DNA of 9,270 nt, from the NCBI GenBank assembly GCA_964482685.1, contig CAYZZA010000049.1:1-9270 (forward strand). Direction: 5' to 3'. Under the pieces are notes generated by a model that did not search any database, had not been told where the DNA came from, and saw nothing but the letters and a program-made list of their open reading frames with translations. The DNA is from CAYZZA01 sp964482685. Its GTDB lineage: Bacteria > Bacillota > Bacilli > Lactobacillales > Carnobacteriaceae_A. Positions within the stretch are counted from its first letter, which is position 1, and each line of letters opens with the position of its first letter. This document shows positions 1 to 5,784 of this stretch, one piece after another. The position numbers and the translations under genes were made by a program.

Positions 1-25
1 CACCAACACCAAATATTATAGAGCC
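1..25 (-). mobile_element. Possible terminal inverted repeat of an ISL3-family insertion sequence
   Basis: Read on the minus strand, this stretch begins GGCTCTATAATATTTGG and continues GTGTTGGTG. From memory, ISL3-family elements have terminal repeats that commonly start with GGCTCT, followed by an AT-rich stretch and a G/T-rich stretch, and they make 8-bp target duplications. If the call is right, the element ends at position 25, its body lies to the left of the window, and positions 26-33 would be one copy of the target duplication. A perfect TATAAT lies inside the repeat (15-20, minus strand), pointing into the element, as a transposase promoter -10 would; no good -35 is seen at the right distance. 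The other end and the transposase are outside the window, so this rests on family resemblance only. Confidence 0.38.
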
Positions 26-68
26 TGTTTTGTTGGGTGGAGCGTTTTTTGTTTTTCAAGTAGGGGTG

Positions 69-120
69 AAAAGAGTGTATGTTAAAAAAGCATCTGGAAT
101 AATCCCGCTCACTCTTTTTT
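69..120 (+). terminator. Possible rho-independent terminator
   Basis: AAAAGAGTG (69-77) pairs perfectly with CACTCTTTT (110-118), and the right arm runs into six T residues (115-120). The loop is long (32 nt), which weakens the call. It would end transcription coming rightwards from beyond the left edge. Part of the left side can pair differently (84-90 with 114-120). Confidence 0.4.
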
Positions 121-357
121 AAGGAAAACGAGGCTCAAAGTGAGTACATATGCATAAAAAGTATTTTTTATCCAAAAAATGCTTTTAAAAAAGGGGATTA
201 AACGATGCGGTTTGTGACGTGATTGTGAACAGAAAACACTCTTTTTTTTCTGATCGAAAAAAAAGATTCGAAAGAAGATTCTTTTTTGATATACTTACGA
301 TACATGTATGTAGCACACGTTGCGTGAAAAAGAAAGTTCTTTTATCAAACAGCTTTG

Positions 358-366
358 TGCTAAGAT
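358..366 (+). promoter_or_regulatory. Possible extended -10 promoter element
   Basis: TGC followed by TAAGAT matches the extended -10 pattern TGN-TATAAT in four of six hexamer positions. The -35 position 17 bp upstream (338-343) is T-rich but not TTGACA-like. Transcription would begin about 373, only a few bases before the strong Shine-Dalgarno sequence at 378-385, giving a very short leader. A second weak candidate is TTGATA at 286-291 with no good -10. Confidence 0.25.
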
Positions 367-377
367 GAAAAGTGTTT

Positions 378-385
378 GGGAGGTG
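378..385 (+). promoter_or_regulatory. Shine-Dalgarno sequence of the small gene
   Basis: GGGAGGTG is a near-perfect complement of the 16S rRNA 3' end. In the downstream frame, the GTG at 397 lies 13 nt after the GGAGG core (somewhat long), and an ATC at 391 lies at the ideal 7 nt. The TTG at 376 overlaps the site itself and cannot use it. Confidence 0.55.
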
Positions 386-396
386 CAACTATCGAA

Positions 397-672
397 GTGG
401 AAGCAAAATCAAAAACCCTCATCACACCCGGCGATCAGTATTTTTATATCGTCAAGGGGAAGAAGGAAAACATCATTCTGGAAATTGACCCTCAAGATGT
501 TATTTTGAATGCAGATGGGGACCTTGATTGCCCTTTGGATGGTGTACTGAGAAAAAATAATTATACACTCAATGATTTAAATGTCTGGGATGCGCTAGAG
601 ATTCGTTTTATCCGTGTTCGCGAGGATGTAAGTGAGCTTCTTGGCGTAATATCTTTGCGAACAAATTTGTAA
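397..672 (+). CDS. Small hypothetical protein, not recognised
   Basis: I do not recognise this protein. From the GTG at 397 it has 91 residues. It starts with a short polar segment, then a stretch of alternating hydrophobic and charged residues that suggests beta strands (YFYIVKGKKENIILEI), an acidic loop (DADG-like, ILNADGDLDCPLDGVL), and a segment WDALEIRFIRVREDVSELLG near the end. No signal peptide or membrane span is visible, so it is probably cytosolic. The start is uncertain: the frame is open back to 364, with a TTG at 376, an ATC at 391 and the GTG at 397. I chose GTG because it is the only standard start codon downstream of the GGGAGGTG site. A terminator follows directly, so the gene is probably a single transcription unit. 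The sensible composition, ribosome binding site and terminator argue for a real gene. It could also be a remnant of a longer gene broken when the neighbouring mobile element arrived, but I see no direct sign of that. Confidence 0.6.
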   Translation: MEAKSKTLITPGDQYFYIVKGKKENIILEIDPQDVILNADGDLDCPLDGVLRKNNYTLNDLNVWDALEIRFIRVREDVSELLGVISLRTNL

Positions 673-715
673 AAGCAGAGGAACTTTGGGAAACTAAAGC
701 GACACTGCTTTTTTA
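671..715 (+). terminator. Rho-independent terminator after the small gene
   Basis: AAAAGCAG (671-678) pairs perfectly with CTGCTTTT (705-712), and the T-run covers 709-714. Inside the loop a second short stem (CTTT 684-687 with AAAG 696-699) stacks. The left arm begins within the TAA stop codon of the small gene. Confidence 0.7.
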
Positions 716-717
716 TA

Positions 718-747
718 TTGAAAAGGTCAAAAATGCACGAATATGCT
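718..747 (+). promoter_or_regulatory. Possible sigma-A promoter for the FAD/NAD(P)-binding protein
   Basis: TTGAAA (718-723), an 18-bp spacer, then TATGCT (742-747; four of six match TATAAT). It lies just after the upstream terminator, which is where a promoter for the gene at 813 is expected. Confidence 0.35.
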
Positions 748-812
748 TGCGAGCTCAGCAGGACTGGAAAATGACCGTTCAATAAAAGTATATGAGTAGA
801 AGGAGGAAGCAC

Positions 813-2282
813 ATGCATATTGCAATTATTGGAATGGGCGGTTCAGGAATTAGTGTTTTGCGTGAATGGACTCGCTTGCGTCAACACAATCCAGACATCC
901 GATTGACTGTGTATGGAAACGCACGCACATTTGGAACGGGTTTGCCTTACCAACTAGATGATGCATCTATTTTATTGAATCAACCAGCTGAATGGATGAG
1001 CATCATTCCAGAACGCCCGCTTGATTTTGTGGAGTGGCTTCAGGATCGCCATGGCATTGCCACTCCTATGGGCAAGTATTATCCCCGCTCTTTTTTTGGT
1101 GAATACATGCAAGACCGCATGCACCACTGGCTCACCTTGTCGAAAGCCACAATTGTAACAGAAGACGTATTGACGGTACGTCTCCAGTCAGATAAGCGAT
1201 ACACAGTCACTACTGAACAAACGCAAGAAAATGTCGATGCCGTTCATGTGTGTATTGGGCACCTTCCCCTAAAAGACCCCTACGGGCTAAAAGAAAAAGG
1301 GGGAGCCTCTTACATCCATACTCCATATCCTATTCAAGACACGATGTCTACGTTGCCCCAAAATGCCAAAGTCGGAGTGCTAGGGACAGGTTTAACAGCA
1401 ATGGATCTGTTGCGGTACCATCATTTCCAACGTCCTGATTTAAGGCTTTCTTTTTATTCACGAACGGGAGAATTTAAATCAATTCGGGCAAAGAGCTTGC
1501 CGCCAGATACGTTGTTGGAACACGTTACTGCAATGCCCTCTCTTCCAACAGAAAAAACTCGGTTTTCTTCACTAGAAGAGTATGCGGACTGGGCAACTAG
1601 ACAAGGAGAGAAAATGGGTTTTTCATTGCCCAAAGTGTGGAAAAACCATGCACATGGTACATTGGATACGTTACAAGAAGAACGAGATGGAGATGAAGAG
1701 CTCAACAAACTGCATCTTTTTATGCATCAGATGGACGCATCTTTAGTGAACATGTGGACTGCACTACCTGTCTCGGAAAAAAAGGCGTTTTTGGATACCC
1801 ACTTGCGTTCGTGGGACCGGCTTCGCAGTCCTTATCCATATGCCTCAGGCCACTTACTTGTTCGCTTATGGGAAGAAGAGACGATTCAAGTCTATAAAGG
1901 GCTCACACGAATCGACAAAACAGAAACTGGATTTCATCTATTCGTAGACAACAATGAAACACAGACCGAAGAATATTTGATCAATGCCATGGGATCTATG
2001 CGTATTGAAGCAAGCACCGACTCCGTCCATCCACTAGTGGACCAGTTGTTGGAAGAAGAATTGGTCCAACCAGACACATGGGGAGGGGTTCAAGTGATGT
2101 GGCCTTCGTTGAGCACGGTAACTCAACGGTATGGGGTATTGGAGACGTTAAAAATACATGGTCAATTGATTTCAGGTGTGCAATTTGGAAACAATGGCAT
2201 ACTGGCTGTTTCAGACAGTGCTGCCAAGGCTGTCAGTCATTTGTATGGCTACCTAAAACAACCCAATCTGACAAGAGGGTAG
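813..2282 (+). CDS. FAD/NAD(P)-binding protein (COG4529-like)
   Basis: The predicted product is 489 residues and looks like a cytosolic flavin-dependent oxidoreductase of unknown substrate. An N-terminal dinucleotide-binding fold has the glycine motif GMGGSG at residues 7-12. The segment FGTGLPYQ (40-47) and LLNQPAEWMS (54-63) are typical of the FAD-NAD(P)-binding family (Pfam FAD_NAD_binding, PF13454). CIGHLP follows at 147-152, and a second Rossmann glycine motif LGTGLTAMD lies at about 190-198, suggesting separate FAD and NAD(P)H sites. The C-terminal GNNGILAVSDSAAKA resembles the final flavin-binding segment of such enzymes. The ATG at 813 is chosen over the in-frame ATG at 792 because AGGAGG (801-806) sits 6 nt before 813 and inside the longer version. 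The gene has a terminator on each side and appears to be monocistronic. Relatives are usually annotated only by domain; some distant relatives are N-hydroxylases, but nothing here points to that activity. Confidence 0.85.
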   Translation: MHIAIIGMGGSGISVLREWTRLRQHNPDIRLTVYGNARTFGTGLPYQLDDASILLNQPAEWMSIIPERPLDFVEWLQDRHGIATPMGKYYPRSFFGEYMQDRMHHWLTLSKATIVTEDVLTVRLQSDKRYTVTTEQTQENVDAVHVCIGHLPLKDPYGLKEKGGASYIHTPYPIQDTMSTLPQNAKVGVLGTGLTAMDLLRYHHFQRPDLRLSFYSRTGEFKSIRAKSLPPDTLLEHVTAMPSLPTEKTRFSSLEEYADWATRQGEKMGFSLPKVWKNHAHGTLDTLQEERDGDEELNKLHLFMHQMDASLVNMWTALPVSEKKAFLDTHLRSWDRLRSPYPYASGHLLVRLWEEETIQVYKGLTRIDKTETGFHLFVDNNETQTEEYLINAMGSMRIEASTDSVHPLVDQLLEEELVQPDTWGGVQVMWPSLSTVTQRYGVLETLKIHGQLISGVQFGNNGILAVSDSAAKAVSHLYGYLKQPNLTRG

Positions 2283-2374
2283 GCGAAAAGAATGTGTGAC
2301 CAACACGAATAGCGTAAATAAACCAAATGACGTAAGTAGAGGAAAGAAAAAAAGACAGAAAAGATCGAAAACCA

Positions 2375-2417
2375 AAAAACGTAGCCAACCTCTTTTTGCA
2401 GGTAGTCTACGTTTTTA
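2375..2417. terminator. Bidirectional rho-independent terminator
   Basis: AAAAACGTAG (2375-2384) pairs perfectly with CTACGTTTTT (2407-2416). The inner part of the hairpin pairs partly (2388-2391 with 2400-2403). A T-run follows on the plus strand, and on the minus strand the complement of the A-run at 2374-2379 provides one. It can serve the plus-strand oxidoreductase gene ending at 2282 and the minus-strand yslB ending at 2461. Confidence 0.75.
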
Positions 2418-2460
2418 TTTGTTCTCTCGTGATGCATTGGCCTCATGGCTTTGTTTTTTC

Positions 2461-2913
2461 TTACGGAAGAGGGAGATCGAGTGTTTCTTTTTTATCAAAC
2501 AAAATATGGATCAACACGTGATGGTTGCGCGGTTCTGGATGGAGAGTGGCTTCACAGTAAAGTTGTTTTTGATTTTGAAGCTGTTGGGCCAAAAACCCTG
2601 CTTCTAAAGTAAAACAGGGGTCTTTTTCGTGCATACGTTCTGTGATTACATCTCCACTTAACAAAAAGATTGTTTTGTTTCGCGTTTCTTTTACCAAAGA
2701 CAAGGTGCCAAACTGGACACGGTTAAAATAGGCAAAAGTTTCTTCATAGGTGGACAAAGGATTGTGTCGTGCAAGTTCTTTGCCGGCCCAATATAAAATA
2801 GCTGCATGGTCTTCTTTTAAAAGGCTAGGCAACAAATGATCTCGTAAAAGAGAGACTCCCGCAAATGGAGTCGAATGGTGCGCGTCAACAGGGGTTGGGG
2901 TTTGGTTAGACAT
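2461..2913 (-). CDS. yslB: YslB family protein (DUF2507)
   Basis: This is a 150-residue protein matching the DUF2507/YslB family, small cytosolic proteins of Firmicutes with no established biochemical role. The best marker is the YWAGKELAR segment at residues 41-49, preceded by LLPSLL and followed by the hydrophobic/aromatic segment FNRVQFGTLSL (about 64-74). Family members resemble the V4R/heme-NO-binding-like fold, but a function cannot be inferred from that. Length is normal for the family. The ATG at 2913 has AAGAGGT (complement of 2921-2927) 7 nt upstream. In other Firmicutes this gene is commonly found next to the glutamate racemase gene. Here it is also next to it but divergently oriented, with a 203-bp shared upstream region. 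Confidence 0.82.
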   Translation of the reverse strand: MSNQTPTPVDAHHSTPFAGVSLLRDHLLPSLLKEDHAAILYWAGKELARHNPLSTYEETFAYFNRVQFGTLSLVKETRNKTIFLLSGDVITERMHEKDPCFTLEAGFLAQQLQNQKQLYCEATLHPEPRNHHVLIHILFDKKETLDLPLP

Positions 2914-2942
2914 TCAATGGACCTCTTCTTTCTACTAGATTA

Positions 2943-2957
2943 AAAAAACTGTTTTTT
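2943..2957. repeat. A/T-rich inverted repeat between yslB and murI
   Basis: AAAAAAC and GTTTTTT face each other around a single T (2950). It lies between the 16-bp palindrome and the yslB ribosome binding site, within the probable yslB leader. It may be an operator half or simply AT-rich chance pairing. Confidence 0.35.
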
Positions 2958-2967
2958 ACTGTTCCTC

Positions 2968-2983
2968 TTCTAGTATACTAGAA
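2968..2983. promoter_or_regulatory. Perfect 16-bp palindrome in the yslB-murI divergent region
   Basis: TTCTAGTATACTAGAA is its own reverse complement. Its centre contains TATACT on both strands (plus 2974-2979; minus, complement of 2972-2977), a good -10 hexamer in each direction. No convincing -35 hexamer sits 16-18 bp upstream on either strand. This fits either a back-to-back promoter or a dimeric repressor/activator site over the -10 region of yslB and murI. No regulator is encoded next to it. Confidence 0.45.
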
Positions 2984-3116
2984 AGAAGAAAGAAGAGAAT
3001 ACCCAACAAATAGAGAAAGTAGCTTTACGTAAAAAAGGGCTTGCTTGCTATTTGGAGGAAAACAAGGGAAAATAAAGATGTGTTGAAATGTAGAGTATGC
3101 AAAGGATGGACCAAAC

Positions 3117-3920
3117 ATGAAAAATAGACCAATAGGTTTACTGGATTCAGGAGTTGGAGGACTGACTGTACTAAAAGAAGCGATGCGTCAGCTTCCCAAT
3201 GAATCCTTTCTCTATGTGGGGGATACGAAAAGATGTCCATATGGACCGCGCCCAAAAGAAGAAGTGATTGCGTTTACTTGGGATATGGCCCAGTATTTGG
3301 TTGAAAAAGGAATCAAAATGCTGGTGATTGCGTGTAACACAGCGACGGCTGTTGCGTTAAAACCCATTCAAGAACGGTTGTCGATTCCTGTAATTGGAGT
3401 GGTTCAACCGGGAAGTTTAGCTGCAATTAAAGTAACGGAAAACAAAAAAATAGGAGTCATTGCGACTCAAGGCACTGTTAAAAGTACTGTCTACAAAGAA
3501 ACAATCCAAAAGAAAGATCCTTTTGTAGAAGTTTCTTCCCTAGCATGTCCATCATTTGTCACGTTAGTAGAAGACAATAAACATGGCACCCCCGAAGCGG
3601 TGGAAGAAGTGAACGAAGTGTTGAAAGATTTTAAAGAACAAGAATTAGACACCTTGATTTTAGGGTGCACGCACTTTCCATTGCTTCGCACGTTGATTCA
3701 AGAGACGATGGGAGAAGGGGTCACCCTGGTTGATTCAGGTGCTGAAACGATTGAACTCATGAGCACAATTTTAGATTATGAAGGATTAAATGCGCCGCCA
3801 GGGACCTCTCCTCTAGAGCCACAATTTTTTACAACTGGAGAAGTGGCACCGTTTAAAGCCATTGCATCACAATGGCTCCATAGAGACGATTTAGACGTAA
3901 AACATATTGAGTTTGATTGA
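3117..3920 (+). CDS. murI: Glutamate racemase
   Basis: It interconverts L- and D-glutamate, supplying D-glutamate for the peptidoglycan precursor; cytosolic. The 267-residue length is normal. The family signature DSGVGGLTVL is at residues 10-19 (catalytic-site D10 and S11), VGDTKRCPYG at 34-43, ACNTA at 72-76 with catalytic C73, and LGCTHFPLL from 182 with the second catalytic cysteine C184 followed by T185-H186. Both acid/base cysteines are present, so the enzyme should be active. The ATG at 3117 is the only sensible start: the frame is closed by a TGA at 3084-3086, with AAAGGA (3101-3106) upstream. It heads a plus-strand block with rdgB, the phosphodiesterase gene and cbpB; there is a 130-bp gap to rdgB with no terminator. 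The name racE is used for the same gene in some Firmicutes. Confidence 0.97.
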   Translation: MKNRPIGLLDSGVGGLTVLKEAMRQLPNESFLYVGDTKRCPYGPRPKEEVIAFTWDMAQYLVEKGIKMLVIACNTATAVALKPIQERLSIPVIGVVQPGSLAAIKVTENKKIGVIATQGTVKSTVYKETIQKKDPFVEVSSLACPSFVTLVEDNKHGTPEAVEEVNEVLKDFKEQELDTLILGCTHFPLLRTLIQETMGEGVTLVDSGAETIELMSTILDYEGLNAPPGTSPLEPQFFTTGEVAPFKAIASQWLHRDDLDVKHIEFD

Positions 3921-3979
3921 ACCGTCCCAACTGGCCTAAGACGAAACTGACACAAGCAACTAAAGAGGCAAACAAACGA

Positions 3980-4005
3980 TAAACCACTAAACAAGTAAAC
4001 CACTA
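3980..4005 (+). repeat. 10-bp direct repeat upstream of rdgB
   Basis: TAAACCACTA occurs at 3980-3989 and again, identically, at 3996-4005, a 16-bp period. It lies directly before the cluster of palindromes at 4004-4033 in the murI-rdgB gap. It could be a regulator half-site pair; the role is unknown. Confidence 0.5.
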
Positions 4006-4033
4006 TGTGCACATATATATATGTATAGCATAC
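4004..4033. repeat. Overlapping palindromes just upstream of the rdgB ribosome binding site
   Basis: TATGTGCACATA (4004-4015) and ACATATATATATGT (4011-4024) are both perfect palindromes sharing ACATA. GTAT-AGC-ATAC (4023-4033) follows immediately and ends where the rdgB Shine-Dalgarno begins. In RNA these could form alternative hairpins next to the ribosome binding site; in DNA they could be operators. Alternating TA sequence makes chance palindromes more likely. Confidence 0.45.
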
Positions 4034-4050
4034 AAAGGAGACGGAAGAAC

Positions 4051-4653
4051 ATGAAAGAAGTTGTCATTGCGACGAATAATCCAGGAAAAGCAAAAGAATT
4101 TGAAGCATTGTTTCACTCAAAAGGATATACCATCAAAACATTAAAAGATTACCCAGAGATTCCAGAAATCCTTGAAAATGGAGCAACGTTTGAGGAAAAT
4201 GCCTTAATCAAAGCGCGTACGGTGTCAAACTTCTTACATACTCTTGTACTCGCGGATGATTCGGGCTTAAAAGTCGACGCATTGGGTGGGGAACCTGGAA
4301 TTTACTCAGCACGCTATTCAGGTGTTGGGGCAACCGATCAAACAAACAATGCCAAACTACTTGAAAACCTCGCCGGAGTTCCTTTGACAAAACGAACAGG
4401 ACAGTTCCATTGTACATTGGCTCTTGTGTCAGCAGACAATCGAGAATTGGTGGTGCAGGGAGAAGTAGAAGGGGTTTTGCTAGAAGAGCCAAGAGGTACA
4501 AATGGATTTGGCTATGACCCACTTTTTTATATTCCATCAGAAGGAAAAACGATGGCAGAGCTATCTCCGTCAGAAAAAAACAGCATGAGTCACCGTGCTG
4601 TGGCTTTACAAAACTTAGCTGAAAAATGGGATGCGTGGATGCCACATGACTAA
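4051..4653 (+). CDS. rdgB: XTP/dITP diphosphatase (RdgB/HAM1 family)
   Basis: It hydrolyses non-canonical purine nucleoside triphosphates (XTP, dITP, ITP) to the monophosphate and pyrophosphate, keeping deaminated bases out of DNA and RNA; cytosolic. The product is 200 residues, normal for the family. The N-terminal ATNNPGKAKEF (7-17) is the nucleotide-binding signature, FEENA (47-51) and LADDSGL (67-73) provide the acidic metal/catalytic residues, followed by GGEPGIYSARYSG, GTNGFGYDPLF near 150-160, and SHRAVAL near the C-terminus (base recognition). All hallmark segments are intact. The ATG at 4051 is preferred over the in-frame ATG at 4021 because AAAGGAG (4034-4040) precedes it and the first strand KEVVIATNN then starts at residue 2. 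Its last 8 bases overlap the start of the next gene, which indicates translational coupling. Confidence 0.96.
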   Translation: MKEVVIATNNPGKAKEFEALFHSKGYTIKTLKDYPEIPEILENGATFEENALIKARTVSNFLHTLVLADDSGLKVDALGGEPGIYSARYSGVGATDQTNNAKLLENLAGVPLTKRTGQFHCTLALVSADNRELVVQGEVEGVLLEEPRGTNGFGYDPLFYIPSEGKTMAELSPSEKNSMSHRAVALQNLAEKWDAWMPHD

Positions 4654-5155
4654 ATCTGTTTCATGCGTAGTTGTCAGCGACAATCACGGAGATGCTGAAG
4701 CGTTGTTGGAGTTGCTCTCTTTTTATGCTGAAAAGGGGCATGATTTTCTTCACTGTGGAGATTCGGAAAATACCTCCTTGTCCCCTATTTGGACACAGAT
4801 GCAGACCGTAAAGGGCAATATGGATAGAGACCCTACTTTTCCGGACCGGCGAATCGTGTCCCTCGGTGGGAAAAAAATTCTTTTGACCCATGGGCATTTG
4901 CAAGGAGTCAAACAGACGTTGGCTGTGCTACAAAAAGAAGCCAATGAGGCTAAGGTAGATATTGTATCTTTTGGACATACCCATATTCCATATTGTCACA
5001 TGCATGAAGGCATTTTGTATCTTAATCCCGGGAGCATCTCACGTCCCAAGGGACCGACTCGACAAAAAACATATGCTGTTTTGACTGTGACAGAAGATGC
5101 GCTTGATGTACAATATTATACGGACACCCATCAGCCCATTGAGCTAGTTGAGTAA
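4646..5155 (+). CDS. YfcE/YsnB-type metallophosphodiesterase
   Basis: This is a 169-residue calcineurin-like phosphoesterase, likely a dinuclear metal enzyme of the cytosol; the physiological substrate of the family is not settled. The metal-binding motifs appear in order: SDNHGD (11-16, the D-x-H motif), HCGDSE (36-41, GD motif), KGNMDRD (56-62, GN-x-D motif), THGH (81-84) and FGHTHIP (109-115, GH-x-H motif), then LNPGSISRPKG. Every ligand expected of the family is present. The ATG at 4646 overlaps the rdgB stop by 8 bases; an in-frame ATG at 4631 would add five residues, but the shorter form fits the family N-terminus better. No strong Shine-Dalgarno is visible, consistent with coupled translation from rdgB. 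The rdgB-phosphodiesterase pair is a common neighbourhood in Lactobacillales and other Firmicutes. Confidence 0.93.
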   Translation: MTKSVSCVVVSDNHGDAEALLELLSFYAEKGHDFLHCGDSENTSLSPIWTQMQTVKGNMDRDPTFPDRRIVSLGGKKILLTHGHLQGVKQTLAVLQKEANEAKVDIVSFGHTHIPYCHMHEGILYLNPGSISRPKGPTRQKTYAVLTVTEDALDVQYYTDTHQPIELVE

Positions 5156-5257
5156 CAAGTGCCATCTAGCAGTCCAGCCATAGGGCTGCATACGTATGCG
5201 TGGGAAACAAAACATAAACAAAAAATCCACTTGACACAGGATAAAGGAGACAAAGAC
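5156..5257 (+). other. Leader between the phosphodiesterase gene and cbpB
   Basis: This 102-bp gap is open in the cbpB frame from a GTG at 5159, which would add 33 residues, but those residues do not resemble the family and no ribosome binding site precedes that GTG. It contains a 12-bp perfect palindrome GCATACGTATGC (5188-5199) and an isolated TTGACA (5231-5236) with no -10 partner. No terminator is seen, so cbpB is probably transcribed with the upstream genes. Confidence 0.45.
5243..5249 (+). promoter_or_regulatory. Ribosome binding site that sets the cbpB start
   Basis: AAAGGAG lies 8 nt before the GTG at 5258, which is in frame with the two CBS domains. This decides against the longer in-frame start at 5159. 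Confidence 0.8.
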
Positions 5258-5779
5258 GTGATTGGGGACAAAATCGCCGCTATGTTGCTAGAAGACCGAG
5301 AAAGCTTTCTTCTTCCTGCAGAAAAAGTAGCCCATATAGCACCTACCCATACATTGGATCATGCTTTACTCGTGTTAACAAATATAGGCTATACTCGGAT
5401 TCCTGTTTTGGATGAAGCATCCAGATTAAAAGGGTTGTTGTCTCTTCCAGATATTATAAAAGCCGCCACCGGTATGGATGCATTTGACTTTTCTACGTTG
5501 CTTGATAAAAAGGTCGAAGACATTATGCAAACGGACATTCCCACTTTGGCGCATGATTTTGAATTGGAGACTGCTCTTCATTTGTTAGTGCGTCACTCTT
5601 TTTTATGTGTAACGGATGAAACGGGTCTCTTACTTGGGATTGTGACACGAGGAGAATTATTAAAAGGAACCAATCGTGTAGCTCATCGCTTTGAAACAGT
5701 CTATCATGTGACAGAAAAAGAGCCGATAGACCGCGAGATCAAACCCAAATTAGACAAGCAAAATAGACGTCTACAATAA
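5258..5779 (+). CDS. cbpB: c-di-AMP-binding CBS domain protein (CbpB/DarB, YkuL family)
   Basis: Predicted 173-residue cytosolic protein of two CBS domains (about residues 17-70 and 86-136). In Listeria (CbpB) and Bacillus subtilis (DarB, formerly YkuL), proteins of this family bind c-di-AMP; in the ligand-free state they bind and stimulate the (p)ppGpp synthetase Rel, linking potassium/c-di-AMP status to the stringent response. The sequence LLPAEKVAHI (18-27), HALLVLTNIGYTRIPVLD (35-52) and VEDIMQTDIPTL (86-97) closely follow the YkuL pattern, and TRGELLK (130-136) closes the second domain. The start is GTG at 5258 with AAAGGAG 8 nt upstream. The protein has a charged tail of about 35 residues after the second CBS domain, longer than the roughly 147-residue Bacillus protein. 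It is the last gene of the murI block and is followed by a strong terminator. The c-di-AMP role is taken from the family; the ligand residues were not individually checked. Confidence 0.88.
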   Translation: MIGDKIAAMLLEDRESFLLPAEKVAHIAPTHTLDHALLVLTNIGYTRIPVLDEASRLKGLLSLPDIIKAATGMDAFDFSTLLDKKVEDIMQTDIPTLAHDFELETALHLLVRHSFLCVTDETGLLLGIVTRGELLKGTNRVAHRFETVYHVTEKEPIDREIKPKLDKQNRRLQ

Positions 5780-5784
5780 GACAC

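Larger units (their letters stand above)
26..390. other. Non-coding stretch with hairpins and short repeats
   Basis: No reading frame here has both a convincing start with a ribosome binding site and a recognisable product. The stretch holds a terminator-like hairpin (69-120), an AT-only hairpin (157-169 pairing with 174-186, one G-T pair), a poly-T/poly-A hairpin (240-250 with 256-266), a repeated TTGTGA at 212-217 and 223-228 exactly 11 bp apart, and a 10-bp palindrome ATACATGTAT (300-309). It probably includes the promoter of the small gene that follows. I cannot assign an RNA gene to it. Confidence 0.5.

Noticed and set aside
3..122. Open frame of 39 codons entering from the left edge, plus strand
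   Set aside because: The product is not recognised, it would run through the putative IS terminal repeat, and its end lies in the terminator-like hairpin. It is more likely a chance open frame, though a gene tail cannot be fully excluded.
185..388. 67-codon minus-strand frame upstream of the small gene
   Set aside because: It is composed largely of reads through T/A homopolymer runs, has no ribosome binding site and no recognisable motif.
2296..2607. 103-codon plus-strand frame overlapping the 3' half of yslB
   Set aside because: No ribosome binding site, it crosses the terminator hairpin, and it is rich in K/R/F as expected for a shadow of AT-rich sequence. The opposite-strand frame matches DUF2507.
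3041..3088. TTTGGAGG at 3051 followed by ATG codons, possible leader peptide before murI
   Set aside because: The nearest ATG codons open frames of only one or two codons (ATG-TGT-TGA at 3078, ATG-TAG at 3088), so no meaningful leader peptide is encoded.
5231..5236. Perfect TTGACA upstream of cbpB as a promoter -35
   Set aside because: The position 16-18 bp downstream holds no TATAAT-like hexamer, only the ribosome binding site region and the start codon.
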